From Impatiens glandulifera (lineage: Eukaryota > Streptophyta > Magnoliopsida > Ericales > Balsaminaceae): 64,000 nucleotides of DNA. The stretch is taken from NCBI RefSeq assembly GCF_907164915.1, contig NC_061864.1, positions 17,768,484-17,832,483 of the forward strand, written 5' to 3'. Position numbers and translations under genes: made by a program. A model generated the notes under the pieces. That model saw nothing but the letters and a program-made list of their open reading frames with translations. It was not told the origin of the DNA and ran no database searches. Shown piece after piece: positions 21,300 to 34,960 of this stretch. The first letter of the stretch is position 1, and each line of letters begins with the position of its first letter.

Positions 21300-23100
21300 C
21301 TATAGCCGAAACCACAACCATTAGATAGGCGTTGTATTTTTATTCAACGCCTAAAAACAACCCAAACACCATTATGGGTGTTTGACTAATTGAAGCCCAC
21401 TTGGTCGATCAACCGACCTTGGGAGAATAAATAGCCTCCCTTGATGAATCCGAAGAGAAAAGATCCACTCTTAAGACCTCAATCAAAAAATCACAGAAAT
21501 CCACCATTGAAGCTCCGAGCTTCTGGATTTTGGAATTTTTGCATAAGGGTTGAAAGCTCAGATTTAGGCATCCCAAAAGCTTCCCTAAGGTCTAAGGAGT
21601 GCTCTCCAATCCATGGTAAGTTTTAAATCACCCTCTAATTCAATCTTCTAGTTTGAAATTGAAATTTTTATATTTCAATTTTCATAAGTTTGTATATTTT
21701 CTGGTTGTTGAATTTTGTGATTGAAAAATGATCTTATGATAATTTGCAAGCTTTTTGTTGAAGTTAAAAACGATCAACCGATCTAAAACAAAAACCCCAA
21801 ATTTGAATTTGGAAAAATTCAAAATCGGGTTTTTTTTTTATAAAATTTTTGCCTAAGAACAAAAGCCTAAAAAGCTTCCCAATATGTTTCTAATGATGTT
21901 GAACACCTATTTAGATCATGTTTGATCAAAATAAAAATTTTCAAAAAATAAATGAAAATTTAAGTTCTTGATTTGGTCCAAATGAACAACTAATGTTCAT
22001 GTTTTGATATCAATCAATCCTATGAAGTATAAAGAATGTATTGTCAAACTCTTTATACTTTATTAAACTTTGAAACCAAAATTCGATTTTTGGCGTTCAA
22101 ACTATTTTGAACAAATTGAACATCACCTAGGTTGAATGATACCTTGGTATAATATTCATAATGTTCATGGGAGCTTTGTGAAGCTACCCAAGCCCTTCGA
22201 TCAAATGATCTGGGCATTAATCAAAAACTGCAAAATCTATACTTTTGATATTTTGAGGACCGGAAGGTTCGACCAGTTAGGACCGAGACATCCGACCGAA
22301 AATTCTTACACCCGACCGAGAATTCTAGCAAAGGACCGGGAGGCATTCACAACTCGACTAAGGATGTCTAAACCCCGACCGAGGACACCGGTGCTAGGGT
22401 CTATTTAGTTGCAACTTATATTTTTTTCAAAATTATTTTTATAATTTTGAAACTTTAAACAATTTTTTAAAAGATCACCAAAAAATTGAAAATGATTTCA
22501 AAATATTTTTGGGATATTTCCACAAAAAAAATGTTTATATAAGGACTCGTTTGAAATTTATTTTTAAACCCTAATGTCCCTAAATAATGATGCTTTTCAG
22601 GTATTTCCCCACTTATTCATCATCATCAGCAGCAACAAATATCAGCATTTAAATATTGTTATTATAATTTTAAATACGCAAAAAATATATGCATGTCTAG
22701 GTCCGGAAGAATAATTAGTTAAAATAAAACGTTATATAACTAATTTTCAAAAATCAAAATTTTATAAAGTAGATCATTTTCAAAACGGGTAGAGAGGATG
22801 AAGTGTGAAAGTCTTTCCCGAGTATCGCCAAATTTCGAACTAAATGAAACTCTAGTGAAAAATACGTTTGTACACGTATATTTTTTTTTATTGATTTTAA
22901 AAATCGATTGACCACTCTATTTCAAATAAATAATCTTTTAAATTAATTATTTTTAATTAATTTAAATACATATTTGTAAAATCAAAATTTAATTTGATTA
23001 TTTTAAATCTAAAGATTATTTGAACTCAAATTAATTGTTTTTATAATTAATTTAAAACATGTTAGGGCTTGTTTATCTTTTAAAATAATGTTTTATTTTA
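21300..23100 (+). mobile_element. LTR-like retrotransposon fragment (plus copy)
   Basis: Non-coding block with a promoter-like 'aataaatagcctccc' near 21427, a CCGA/GACCG-rich stretch at about 22258-22390, and the segment 'aaaatgatttcaaaatattt' at about 22489. The same series of landmarks appears in reverse complement at 33220-34960. The order (TATA-like box, leader, G/C-rich repeats, conserved tail with 'gtctttcccgagtatcgcc') suggests an LTR of a Gypsy-type or unclassified element. No coding domain was seen and no borders were found. Confidence 0.45.
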
Positions 23101-23149
23101 AAAATATTCCTAACGCAAATCGATGTTGAAATTTCTCAAACCTCGAGTT

Positions 23150-24010
23150 TTTTTAGGAAAATGATTTTCTAGGGGTTACAAACTCATAAATCTTCGAGAA
23201 TAAAAATTAACTCTCCAACAGACTTTACTGACTTTCATAAACAAATTTCAGAAAACGTCATAATAATAGTATTATAAATGATACGCATCAGACGACCACG
23301 GTTATTAAAATTTCGACGATTTCTTTCAAATAAGATAATCTAGCAAAAAATAATTGGGATGATAACCCAAATATGTACGTCTGCTATATCAGTCGCATCA
23401 ATCTAAAATTCCCAAAAACTACCCAAAGACTCGGGCATCACCCCCAATGAATCACAATAATACTTTTCAAAAGACTCCAAATACTAGTCATCCCTCGACA
23501 ATGCAAAAGTAAATGAGTTTCTAATTTAACCTCTCAGTGACACATACGACTAACCATAACACAACATTTTTTCATTCACATATCATTCGTTAGAATTCCA
23601 CCATGAATAACTCTCCATCCAAAGAACGAGATCTTGGTTGGAATCTTTGACTCTCAAAGTTTTTCTCAACAAAAATTATATGGAATCATCTTAACAAACA
23701 ACTTGTAGCAATGTCTCACATGGAAATTATCCATAATTTGCCAACGCATAACGTCTTGTTCAGACAATGACACTTATTTACGTCATATCATAAGTAAACT
23801 CTATTATAGGACAAGTCTCCATAATGTTTAATCTCCTTTTATATCTAATTCAACAAGCGAAATCACTAGATCGAGGATCAAACATGTCTTTAACTATGTC
23901 ATTTCTACATATAGCAATGGAAGCAAACTCATGATACGTCGTAGTTAGACTTTTGACACTACACCAAATGTCGTCTCAAAATCTAATGAAGAACCATTCT
24001 CAATTAATCA
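23150..24010 (-). pseudogene. Inverted L1-type LINE fragment
   Basis: The reverse complement matches about 6950-7617 plus 20774-20840 over long stretches, e.g. 'gagacattgctacaagttgt' and 'ggatggagagttattcatgg'. It encodes only the degenerate zf-RVT-like C-terminus with stops. It lacks the LTR-retrotransposon and so shows the uninterrupted arrangement. Confidence 0.75.
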
Positions 24011-26106
24011 AAGTAATTTATTATTTTTTAAAAACTGTTATGATTAATAATTATGTAAGTTGTAACAATTATAATGAAGATTTATTTTTTGTTTTAATGA
24101 AATATAGATAATAAATTTTATTTAAATAACTAATATTATTTTAAGTGTTAATATTAGTTTAATAGAAAAATAAAATAAATTGTATACTATGTTTAAAACG
24201 ATAAAAAAAATATTTTTTATTCTTAAGTAATTTTGAAATTATATAGGTTCATTATAGTTAAAGGCTAAATTATCAAATTGAGACTTTATATGAAGTATAA
24301 TTTGGATTTCAAACTTCATATTTTAAACCTAATAATTTAAAAAAAATTATTGTTAAAATTATATAAAACGTGATTTTGTTTTAAAGGTTTTCTACACCAT
24401 TAATTTATTATCTACTTCACATTATATATATAATAAATACACGTCACTAATTTAATGTAAAATCTCTATAAATTAATACTCGATAAATTAATAATCTTGA
24501 TAAAATTATAATTTGTCTAGTCCCAACATGGACCAATATAAAATTGGACCTTAATCGATAAAATAATAAGATAATAACTTTTTTTAAAATCTTAGTGTAT
24601 ATATTAGTCCAAACGAAACTATAAATTAATAATTACTAAATGATTCAAATTTTAAAATTGTCTAGTTAAAAATGTATTTATAATCACTTTTTTTTTTTTT
24701 GTTGTTGAACTTTAAATCTTTATTGAGTTTATCTTTAAATTTCTTCCTTGCACTTAAGAGTTGGGGCATTGTCTTCTTGTATTGCAATAAAAGGTTTTGT
24801 CAACTTATTACACCAAATCTTGATGAGTGCATTCTTAGTGATCTCTTTTATACTCGCATAACATTTTTCGTTTTTGATTGGTCATTATTGATTTTTTTAA
24901 CATCTTTAAGTTTAGGAGTCATAGTTGATGTGATTTTAAAATTATTCAATGGACATACATTTTGTAGTGATCAATTTATAATCATATTTAATGTACTACG
25001 TTGGTACCATGTATTAACTTTTTTGGTAACATAACTAACTTTTTACTCATTCAAAAATAATAAACTTTACCAATTCAATTAATTTGTGAATGTATGTACA
25101 TTCATAAGATGTGTCTTGAAACTTATTTTATAATTTATTTTTCATCTTTAACTAAACTATTATATTTGATTTAAAAATTTATAGGTCATACGTAAAACAT
25201 CTTTAAATTAATAAATTATTAACTTATCAATATAATAATATCTTCCTAAATTAATAAAATATTATGGTTTAACATTATTAATTTATAGAGGTTTTACAAC
25301 CGTACAACTCTTCTAACATAATCTTCAACTAATTAATTTATTTAACTAATTAATTTAGGGATAATTTATAGTTCAAATTTGAATATTTGTTTTTCAATTC
25401 AATTTATGATTTATTTATTTTTAAATTTAAATAAAAGTTCTATGTTAATTTGAAACTGAAATTATGATTTTTTTAAGTTATAAAAAAAATGATTTAGGAT
25501 TTGATTTTTTAAATAACTTTGATGCATAAACAATTAAATTTTATAACAATTATACATAAACAAATTAAAAACATTATCCATAAAAAAATATAAATCATAA
25601 ACAAACAAACCGGAAAAATCACAATCCAAAAAACAAAAAGAAAAACATTGCATTGTTAATGTAGCTTAATTTCCTCCCTCTTAATAATGAAACATTGATT
25701 TCTTGTTTTTTTCTTACAACTATCTCTTATAGTTTGGTAATGGCAAATTTTCCATTGAACATTTGCCTAAGTGTCTTGATTTCGTGAGCTGATTAAGTGA
25801 CACCAATCTTCAATACGTTTGACGAAGAGAATGATCCTATAATATTATTTGTTATTGATATTGTTTTTCAAATGAATTGGCCAGAATATGGAATAACACT
25901 AGTATTATGATTCGATAGTGTTGTCAGAGAAGGAGAAGGAGGACACGAGAAATTAGATTTGATGGACTATACGAGGACTAGTAAAAATGTGTTAGTATCG
26001 GTCATTCAGTGAAATTTAATAGGGATATTTAAAATATTAGTTAAAACCTTACTACTTACTTAATAGTAATCTCAAGATAACTTTTAAAAAGTTATACAAT
26101 CTCTAT
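24011..26106. other. AT-rich intergenic DNA
   Basis: No convincing gene. An open frame at 24699-25034 gives a low-complexity hydrophobic peptide without family resemblance and is not called. Confidence 0.6.
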
Positions 26107-29100
26107 TACATTATAATCAGTGTTGAATGGACTTAAATCACATCATCCCACAATACTAAAACCTAAAGAGAGACCGATTTTTGTAACTCAATGATTCAAC
26201 AAACTCTAATGCATAATTAAACCACATCTCTAATGACAATCAATATTTTTTTACCATAATGTATAAATTTCATCAACTTGCACAAATTCAAGTTTGATGT
26301 TTTCAAAATTTTCACTAAAACTTTTATTAAGAGGGATACAAAATTCAAATATCATACAGTACGGAATTTTGAGGAATTTTATCTAAACTTAATAGGGTGT
26401 TTAAAGGCCTTTGTTTTTCGACTAAAAGTTTTCTTAGATTATTCGTTAGATACTAATCATACATTATTTAATTCATTTTAAAAAATTTTTTACAGAAAAC
26501 CCTAATTTTAGTTTCAAATAACATAGAACATTTATTTAAATTGAAGAAAACACTATAAATCAAAATAAAAAATAAAAATAAAATTTGAATATTATAGACT
26601 AAAATCTTAAATTAACCATTTAAGCCTATCAAATTAAAATCTGTGTATCAAAATATATATACTTCAAATATATATTGATATATATCAATATATATTAAAT
26701 AGTTAAAAAAAAGGTGACATGTAAAAAATTTAATTATGTGTATATTATTACCTAAATAATGTCAAAGATAATAAGTTGAAGATATTAAAAATCTTAATTT
26801 ATATAATTTTAATAATAAAAAAATCAAATTGACCTCATAATTAGACACAATTGGCTAATTTAACCATTCAAATTATTTAAAGAAATATATAAGAAATGAT
26901 TGAGAGTTTGAATTAAAAAGAGAATAAGCAAGAGAATGACCTGACATGTTTTTTCTCTATTATTTTTTATTAACTCTACTCGTTCCCTTTATCATTCTTT
27001 CTCCTCAATCACTTCTCTTATTTTAAACATATAATATATTATTAATTTAATAGTTTTTAATATAATTGAGATATTGAGAGCAAACTTCTAAACAAATTAT
27101 ACATAAAATAAGTTGTTCTTATGAGATAAATTAAAACATAAATATATTTAATAATACTAAAAACATAAATATATGTATTAATATATTTTAAAAATTGTTA
27201 AACTATATATATACTAATTAAAATAAATTTTCTGTAAATTATTATATTATAAAAAATATTTATTATTGTGTATAAGAATAAATATACTTTTTTAATATTA
27301 ATAATTCTAAAATTATAAATTAATAATAGTTTTAAATAAATATATACAAGTTGAAAGAATTATACACTATTATTTTTAAAATCATTAATTATAAATTTTA
27401 TATAAAATAATATTTATATTTATTGATTATTCCTAAATTACAAATAAATAAATATATATTTCTTAATTATATAATTTAAGAGAAATGATTGGGATAAAAT
27501 TTAGAAAAGAGAATAACCTGGTTAATAATAAAATTTATCTCTCTTTCCTCATCTCTCTCATTGATGTGATGACACATCATTTCTTCCATTATTCACTCTC
27601 TCAAATTTTTTCTCCTTATCACTCCACATATTTTAAACACAATTTATTAAAAACCATATATCTAAATATATATTTTAAAATTACATAAATAAATATATTT
27701 AAATTTGTATATATAATTAATAACATTTATATTATTTAAATATTTATTATATTTATAATTATTTATAATTTTATAATATATATATATATATATTATTACA
27801 TAATGCCTAAATTATAAATAAAATAATCAAAACATTTAAAATTATATTTTTATACACGTTTTATCTTAAATTATATATATAAATATATATTTTAAAAAAT
27901 ACATATATATATATATATTAATTTTCTTTATATAATATATTATTTAATTAAAACATTAAAATCATTAATAATAAAATTATGAATTAAAAAATTTAAACTA
28001 ATTATTTAAAAAATCATATTTATGAAATAAAATAAAATAAAAAGGTAATTGTTTTGTAGTTTTGTTTTTACTTCTTATATTTTAATTTTAATAAGTAATT
28101 ATTTTAAAATTAGTAAATACAGTTAAAAATTTATATACTTACAAAAAGAAGATAATTATAAAAATATGTAATTATTTTGAAAATATTTTAGAATAATTAA
28201 TTAAATGTAAGATGAGAAGGTTAAAAAATAATTGAATTTTTTTTTATAAAGTTTGAAATTATTTTAGAAAGAGTGATTTTATATATATTTTAAAATTTAA
28301 TAAATTATTATTTTAACATAAGATAATATCGTTAAAACAAAATAAAAATTATAAGTATATAATAAAAATATTATTGATTTATATTCATTCTAATAACTTA
28401 TTTGTAAAACTTTTAATAAGTTGTTCAAATGGAAATAAATCTAATGTTAAAAAAAAAAATATTATTAAATAAGATAAAGATAAAGTTTAAAAGTTTTGGA
28501 TAAAGATGAGTAATTATTTAAAAATTAGTTAATAAATAAAAATATTTTCAATATTTGTTTTATATATTTTATCAAATGTATTCATTAATATACTTTAATT
28601 AGTTTTATTATGTTAATCTTTATAACTGAATATATTAATGTAATATTATGTTAATCTCTAAAAGTTTTTTAAATATTATTATGTTTGATTATTTAATTAA
28701 TTTTAAAAATAAGAATTTATTAATTAAAAAATTGTAAATAAATGAGGGAAAATATGAAAAACAGATTTTTTTCCATTTTTATATATATTAGATTTTAATA
28801 AGAAAATATTTAAAAATTAATTAATACAGAAAAAAATAATGATTTATTCATTTATAATACATGAAAAAGAAAGTTTGAAAAAAATTCTCTTTTTTATATT
28901 TATTTTATTTTGTAATAATTATTTAAAATTAGTTAATACCGTTATAAAAAAATATTGTAAGGCGACAAAATAAAATTGAAAAACAAATTCTGTTTATATA
29001 TTAATACGACAAGTGTTTGAAAAACAATTTGTTAACTAATTTTATGTTAATACGACAAGTGTTTGAAAAACTTGTTAACTAATTCTGTGTTAATACGACA

Positions 29101-29502
29101 AGTGTTTAAAAAACAAATTGTTTATTATATTATGCTAAATTTTAGCATGTAATTAACGTTTATAATACGACAATTAATCTAAGTTTATATTTATTTTAAA
29201 TTTTAATAATAATTATTTAAAAATCTTGTTAAAAAAATTAATGATATATTGAAATACGGCAAATTTTTTTTTTTTTATAAAACAAAATTTTATTTTTTTA
29301 TATTTATTTTAATTTTTAATAAGTAATTATTTAAAAATTTGCTAATACTATTCAAATTAATAATTATTTATACTACAAAACCAGATTATTTTACAAATAT
29401 GTAAGTGTATATACATTTTAATCTATTATTTCAAAATATATCAAACATTTTAAAAATAAAAAAAAATCTATAACATATAAAAATAACATTTAATGAGATT
29501 AC
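26107..29502. repeat. Long AT-rich direct repeat, copy B
   Basis: Second copy of the block at 1-3942, collinear with it through to 'taatgagattac'. It lacks the MITE at 1861-2055 and has three instead of seven minisatellite units. Its right end lies about 420 bp upstream of the first Dof gene, so it may contribute to the upstream region of that gene. Confidence 0.8.
29000..29115. repeat. Minisatellite, 3 units (copy B)
   Basis: 'acgacaagtgttt' at about 29005, 29051 and 29095, with 44-46-bp spacing; same family as 3246-3545. Confidence 0.8.
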
Positions 29503-29884
29503 AACTGTAAAAAAATGTAGTAAATAAATGTCTAAATATAATTATACAAGTTTATTATATTTTTTTAAACATCATTAAATTTTGATTATTTAATTATTTA
29601 ATTTAGTGGAAATATATTTATTAAATATTATCAATTTTGATAAAGCAAAAAATTAGTGACTCAAATTTGTCCATCTATTCAAACTAATCATTTATTGACA
29701 TTAAAAATGTTAAAATCCAGATTTCTAAATAGATTTACATTAGAGAAATGTCATTAATTAAAAATTTGTTCATATTTGAGAGATTAGATGTATAATAAAA
29801 AGATTCCTATAAAATTAATTTAAAAATATTTACTTTAGAGATTTCCAGCATCTACAAACAATTCTATTCTTACATATTTTGATG

Positions 29885-29892
29885 TATAAATA
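29885..29892 (+). promoter_or_regulatory. TATA box of the plus-strand Dof gene
   Basis: TATAAATA lies only 33 bp before the first ATG (29925). Plant initiation is usually about 30 bp downstream of TATA, so the leader would be very short or translation may start at a later Met (codons 4, 13 or 15). Confidence 0.5.
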
Positions 29893-29924
29893 CTGGACTA
29901 AGTGATGAGATTTATATATACAAA

Positions 29925-30678
29925 ATGAATAACATGGAGGAGAATGAAGGTACTCGGGACATGAGCATGCTTCCTCTCCTTCCCAATCCTCCCCGGGCGA
30001 ATCTTCCACCGCCTCCGCCTCCGCCGTCGTTTCCGCCGCCGAGCTGTCCCCGGTGTCATTCCTTCAACACCAAGTTTTGTTACTACAACAACTACAGCCT
30101 CACTCAGCCGAGGTACTTTTGCAAGGGCTGCCGGAGGTATTGGACACATGGTGGTACCCTCCGGAATGTCCCCGTCGGCGGTAGCGCCCGGAAGAGGAGG
30201 AACGGCAGATCCTCATTATCCACCGTCTCTGGCTCGGTTGGATCCCTGCAGCCGATCAACTTTGGTCAGGTTAGTTTTGGAATTTCACCTCCTGCATCTT
30301 ACTTTTCTGGTGATGGGTTTCTTTCTTATTTAGATTCTATGAATATGACAATCTTTATCTTTTCTAATGATTAATAAATCACAGATTCATCTTCATAATG
30401 GATTTGGCGGTGGTGCTGTTAATCCCTACCTGGTAAACCAGTCTACCAATAGCCAGTTTTATCAAATGCTGATTAACAGCAGGGAGACAGCAGGCAACAT
30501 GGAACCCATGTTCATGCATCAGCAGCCGCAGCAGCAACCGAACATGGCGTTAGCTCCTCCATATCAGGGACTGCACTTTGAAAACCCGAATTTTTGGAGC
30601 AACATGAACAATGGAACTGGTGGTGCTACTGGAAGTACCATGATTCCTGCAGATCATTGGTCTAATCTGCCTAACTAG
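29925..30678 (+). CDS. Dof zinc-finger transcription factor, two exons, 212 aa
   Basis: Exon 1 is 29925-30269, exon 2 is 30385-30678; the 115-bp intron has GT (gttagt) and AG (cacag) ends and falls between codons, joining ..INFGQ to IHLHNGF. A Pro-rich N-terminus precedes the Dof finger (residues 41-91) with zinc ligands C41, C44, C66, C69 (CX2CX21CX2C). Dof proteins bind AAAG cores in the nucleus. Variations from the common domain are HSF after the second Cys, WTHGG, and GGSARKRR instead of GGGCRKNK. The C-terminal half is Asn/Gln-rich (HQQPQQQP) and ends DHWSNLPN, a plausible activation region. An intron after, rather than before, the finger is unusual for the family. Without the splice, the frame stops shortly after 30270. 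Subgroup not assigned. Confidence 0.9.
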
Positions 30679-32637
30679 AATTGCTATCATCATATATTCT
30701 TGTCTTTTGGAGGGAGCTCAGTGATGGTTTGGTTGTTTGAGAGTTTTTTCAGTTTTTGTTAGTTCTTTTTGAGACTTTCTTTTGGTTTTTGTTGGTTGTT
30801 TTGAGACTTTTATTTTCAGTTTTTGTTAGTTGTTTTGAGACTTTTACCAGTTTCTTTTTAGTTGTTTGTTTGTTCAAGCATGCTGAGAACTACTGAGGTC
30901 TTTCATCTATCTTTTATTAATCAAAGTTTTTCTTTTCATTTTTATTTATTTGTTTTCAATTTAAGAACTTATATTCATTGTATTCTATTATATTATATTG
31001 TCACTCAAACAAATAATCTGTTCAATTTAATAAACTAAACGAATAATTTTAGAATAGGTCGTTGTTAGTAGAAAAATAAAAATAAGAGAAATAAAAAGAT
31101 GAGTCAAGAATGTTATGAAGTAAAAAAATTACACTGTTTTCACATTTAAATTATTTATAAAAATAAAATATAATTTTTGGGGAGATATAACTTTAGATGA
31201 ATATGTATTCATTCAATCTCCAATCGAAAAGAATAAAGAGAATAAAAAATTCTGTCAAATATGAGATATTTAGTGTTTGAGGAAGTCACAAATAAAATAT
31301 AAAAAAATATTATAAGGCTAATTGACTGTTGTTGACTGAAAATGCAATTAGTGTTTCTTTTCCAATCTAAAAATATAATAAAAAAATAAATATATATTCT
31401 CAATTCACATTTTTTTTCCTTTTCTCAGTCTAATTTCTTTCCTTTATCGCTACACATTTATTATATTTATATAAATCAGCATATATATATTTAACATACA
31501 CAGTGTATTATATTGTCACTCAAACAAATAATCTTGTTCAATATAATAAAATAAACTAATATTTTTAAAATTACACACTTAGTAGAAAATTATAAATAAG
31601 AAAAATGAGAAGGTGAGTGAATATTGTTATTAAACAAAAGAATAACGTGAGTCTTATTGTTAAAATAATAACTTGAAGTTTAACTCTATTTTTCTAATTA
31701 TATATTTATTATGAGAAATAATTAAAAGAGAAATGACATGACTAATGACTAGATGATTGGCTGTAAATTTTTTTTCCATTTTCTCTTTCTTTACACTTTT
31801 TCCTTTTCTTCTCTAATTTCCTTCCCCATCCTTTCTCATTTATTATATTTCATTTATTATATTAATATAATTGAGTATATATATTTAAAATTATTTATTA
31901 ATTTATAATTTTTAAAAAAATTATTATAAAAGTTATATAAATAGTTTATTATATTGTCTAAATTAAAATTTTATAAATATTTTTATTTTAATTATATAAT
32001 TTATTTTAAATCATATATCAAGCTAGATATATATTTTAAAATTTTAAAATAAATATATTTAAGTTATATATATATATAATTTTAAAACAATGATGTATAA
32101 ATTCTTAAAAAAATTATAATATTTAAATTTATTTATTAATTAAAAAAAATATAAAGTAATAAAAACTTAAGACAAATGATAATAAATATTTTCTTATTTA
32201 CCAATAATAAAATTTTAAAATTGAGAAATATATGGCAATTAATTGATATATGAGAAAATCAATAGCAAGCCATTAAAATTAAGTTTTTTTTAGGGATAGT
32301 TGTTATTTTAATATATTTTGCATTTATGTTTATAATTTAAATGATTACCATTTCTAACCATTTTTCATTTAATTCTATTTCAATGTTTTATTTAATAATA
32401 ATTTTTTTTACAAACATTTACTTTATATTAAATTTTTAAAAAAACAATATTTTAACTATTTTAATTTAATAAATAATATTTTGTTAATATGATAAGATAT
32501 TTGATAATTATATTGTTTTTTTTATTAATGAGATTTTATTTCATTCTTTAAATAAATATCTAAATATTAAATTTAAAAAATAATATATTTAACATGATAT
32601 TTTTTCATTTTATATCGATGCTTTAAAACTATTAAGG

Positions 32638-32684
<47 letters not shown>

Positions 32685-33219
32685 ATTAATGTGCTTCGTA
32701 TTATATTTAACATAAAAGATTAATGTATTTGTATTGATATTTAAAATAGTTAATTATAAATATATTATAAAAATAATCTAAAAAATATAATAAATATATA
32801 TATATACATGTTTGTTTGGTTGGATAAAAATGTATAACAATAGTATAAATTATATTAATAATGTTTTAATATGTAATTATATTTTTACCATTGGTATAAA
32901 TTTATCTTCTTATATAATTTATTTCTTATATTTGATAAAATAGTCACACTATTCTTATATCATTTAATTTTTATGTTTTATTATTATTATACATAATTTA
33001 TTATTATATAATATTGTAATTCCAAAAAATCCATTGTTCCGTAGTTTAGCATGCGATGGATGATACGTGACAATAAGGGATTCGGGGTGGCTCGAGATTC
33101 GATGGTTTCAAAATTAATTTTTATGTCAGACATTTTTTTTATAAATTTTGACAATGTATGACTGCTTTTGTATAAATAATTAATTTTATTCAAATTTTAA
33201 TAATATGGAGATTTGTTAT
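30679..33219. other. 3' UTR of Dof gene, then AT-rich intergenic DNA
   Basis: 30679-30960 has repeated 'ttttgagacttt' and 'gttagttgttttgag' units, probably the 3' UTR. Beyond it are AT-rich DNA, a MITE-like segment (31720-31850) and a TA microsatellite (32641-32674). No gene seen. Confidence 0.6.
32641..32674. repeat. TA dinucleotide microsatellite
   Basis: About 17 TA units. Confidence 0.9.
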
Positions 33220-34960
33220 AATCAAATAATAATTTGATTGAAATCCGGTTTAAATTAATCAAACGTAATTGATTTAATAAAAGACTATTTATTTGAAAAC
33301 AGAGTCGCCAAGTAATTTTTAGAAAAATTAATAAAATTACGTGTATAAACGTACTTTAAACTAAAGTTTCTATAAACGGTTCGTTATTTGATTACGTTCG
33401 GGAAAGAGTTTTCACGCTATGTCATCCGCATCCGTTAAAAACAGTTTTTATATTTTAAACGATTACGTAAATAATTGTACAAAAATATTTAGAAGTGCTT
33501 AATGTTAAATGGAGCCTTAGTCAAAATATTTGTTTGGGAAATATCCCAAAAATATTTTGAAATCATTTTATGACCTTTCGGAATTATTTAAAAATGAATG
33601 GTGTTCCAAAATTATAAAAAATAATTTTGGGTTTTGAAAAGTAGAACCAAACAGGCCTTATGACCGGAGTCATAGAGCTTGAGTTTGTTTTTACTGGTCA
33701 GAGACTAGATGGGATCGGTTTAGACTGAGGGTGCTCTAGATCTGGGCTCGGGATACTCGGTTAGAGGACTAGAGTGTTCTGTCCTAGGCTTCGGGAGGCT
33801 CGGTCTTGAACTCGGATTGTTCGGTCCTAGTTCTGGAAGTCTTGGTCCCAGATCTAGATTTCTCGGTTGTAGGTCTTGGAAGTCTCGATCCTAGGTCAAA
33901 TCTCTTGGTCCTATGTGAAAATTCTTAGTCGGATTTCTTGGTCATTACCCAAGAACATCGATCCTTGGACTCGGTCCTATCTCAAGAATATCGATAATTG
34001 GTCTCGGTCATCGGTCCTACAAGACTAGGTCCAAGAATACCGAATCTTCTTCATTTGGTCTGAAAATTGCAGGTTTGTATCTTTTGATTCAAATCATGAA
34101 AGCATGATTTGTAAGTTGTTATCAACACCATTAGATGTAGGGAACAAAACCCCTAACCCTAAAATCGATCAATCAAACCCTAAGACGACTGATTTTTCAA
34201 AACTATTTCTAGGGAAAAATTTGAGATCTTTTGAATTAGGTCATCTCATGGACAAATTCTTGTTCCAACAGTTTCGAAATGATATTTACAATCAAACACG
34301 ACCAAAACAAGAACATCAAGTAAGCTCTATAACAAATTTTAAAATTGAAATTTAAACTTTTTATTTCAAAATTTTCAGTTCGATCAAACATGATCGGGAT
34401 ATATTTTTCTGATTAGAAAATCATCCTAACATGTTTACAAAAATGTTAGGCAACTATTTGAATCAAAATTCAAGCTTAAAAGATCAAGAACATGAATTTT
34501 AAATTTTCCAAATTTTTAAATCAAATTTGAGTTTTTTTGATTGGGGATGAATTGATGAAATCTTTTTCAATAGAAAGCACAAAATTGAACCCTAAATAAA
34601 ATCAACCCGATCAAACTTGAAAATTTCCAATTTTGAATCACAATTTGAATTGCAACGGGTCTGTAAGCTTACTATTTATTGGAGAACACTCTAATTGTCT
34701 TTAGGAAGCTTTTCAGAACTTTTGATCAAAAATTGAATCAACGGAATGATTTTTTCGAAAACTAGTCGTCAGAGTTCTAATGGAAATCTTCAAACAGTGT
34801 GATTATTGGATTTTGTTCGATGGATTGGAAGAAGAAGATCTAGGGAGTATTTATACTTGATCTAAGTCGGTTTCGAAATCGAATTTATATCGAATTTGAC
34901 TTCTGAAACCTTATCCTTTGATTTCTGTTTTGTCCTAGCTAGCCTAATTTTAGGGCAGGG
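33220..34960 (-). mobile_element. LTR-like retrotransposon fragment (minus copy)
   Basis: Reverse complement of the family at 21300-23100. Shared landmarks are 'ttttgggatatttcccaaac' (reverse complement near 33540), the promoter-like 'agtataaatactccct' (near 34848) and the 'cgggaaagagttttcacg' segment near 33400. Between 33690 and 34050 is a degenerate array of CTCGGTCCTAG-like units. There is no coding domain; the small frame at 34104-34355 is part of the non-coding element. Confidence 0.45.

Noticed and set aside
24699..25034. 111-codon hydrophobic plus-strand frame as a membrane protein
   Set aside because: Composition reflects T-rich DNA; no family pattern, no promoter or intron signals.
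29898..30149. Minus-strand frame with an Arg-rich run over the Dof gene
   Set aside because: Shadow of the Pro-rich N-terminus of the Dof gene on the plus strand.
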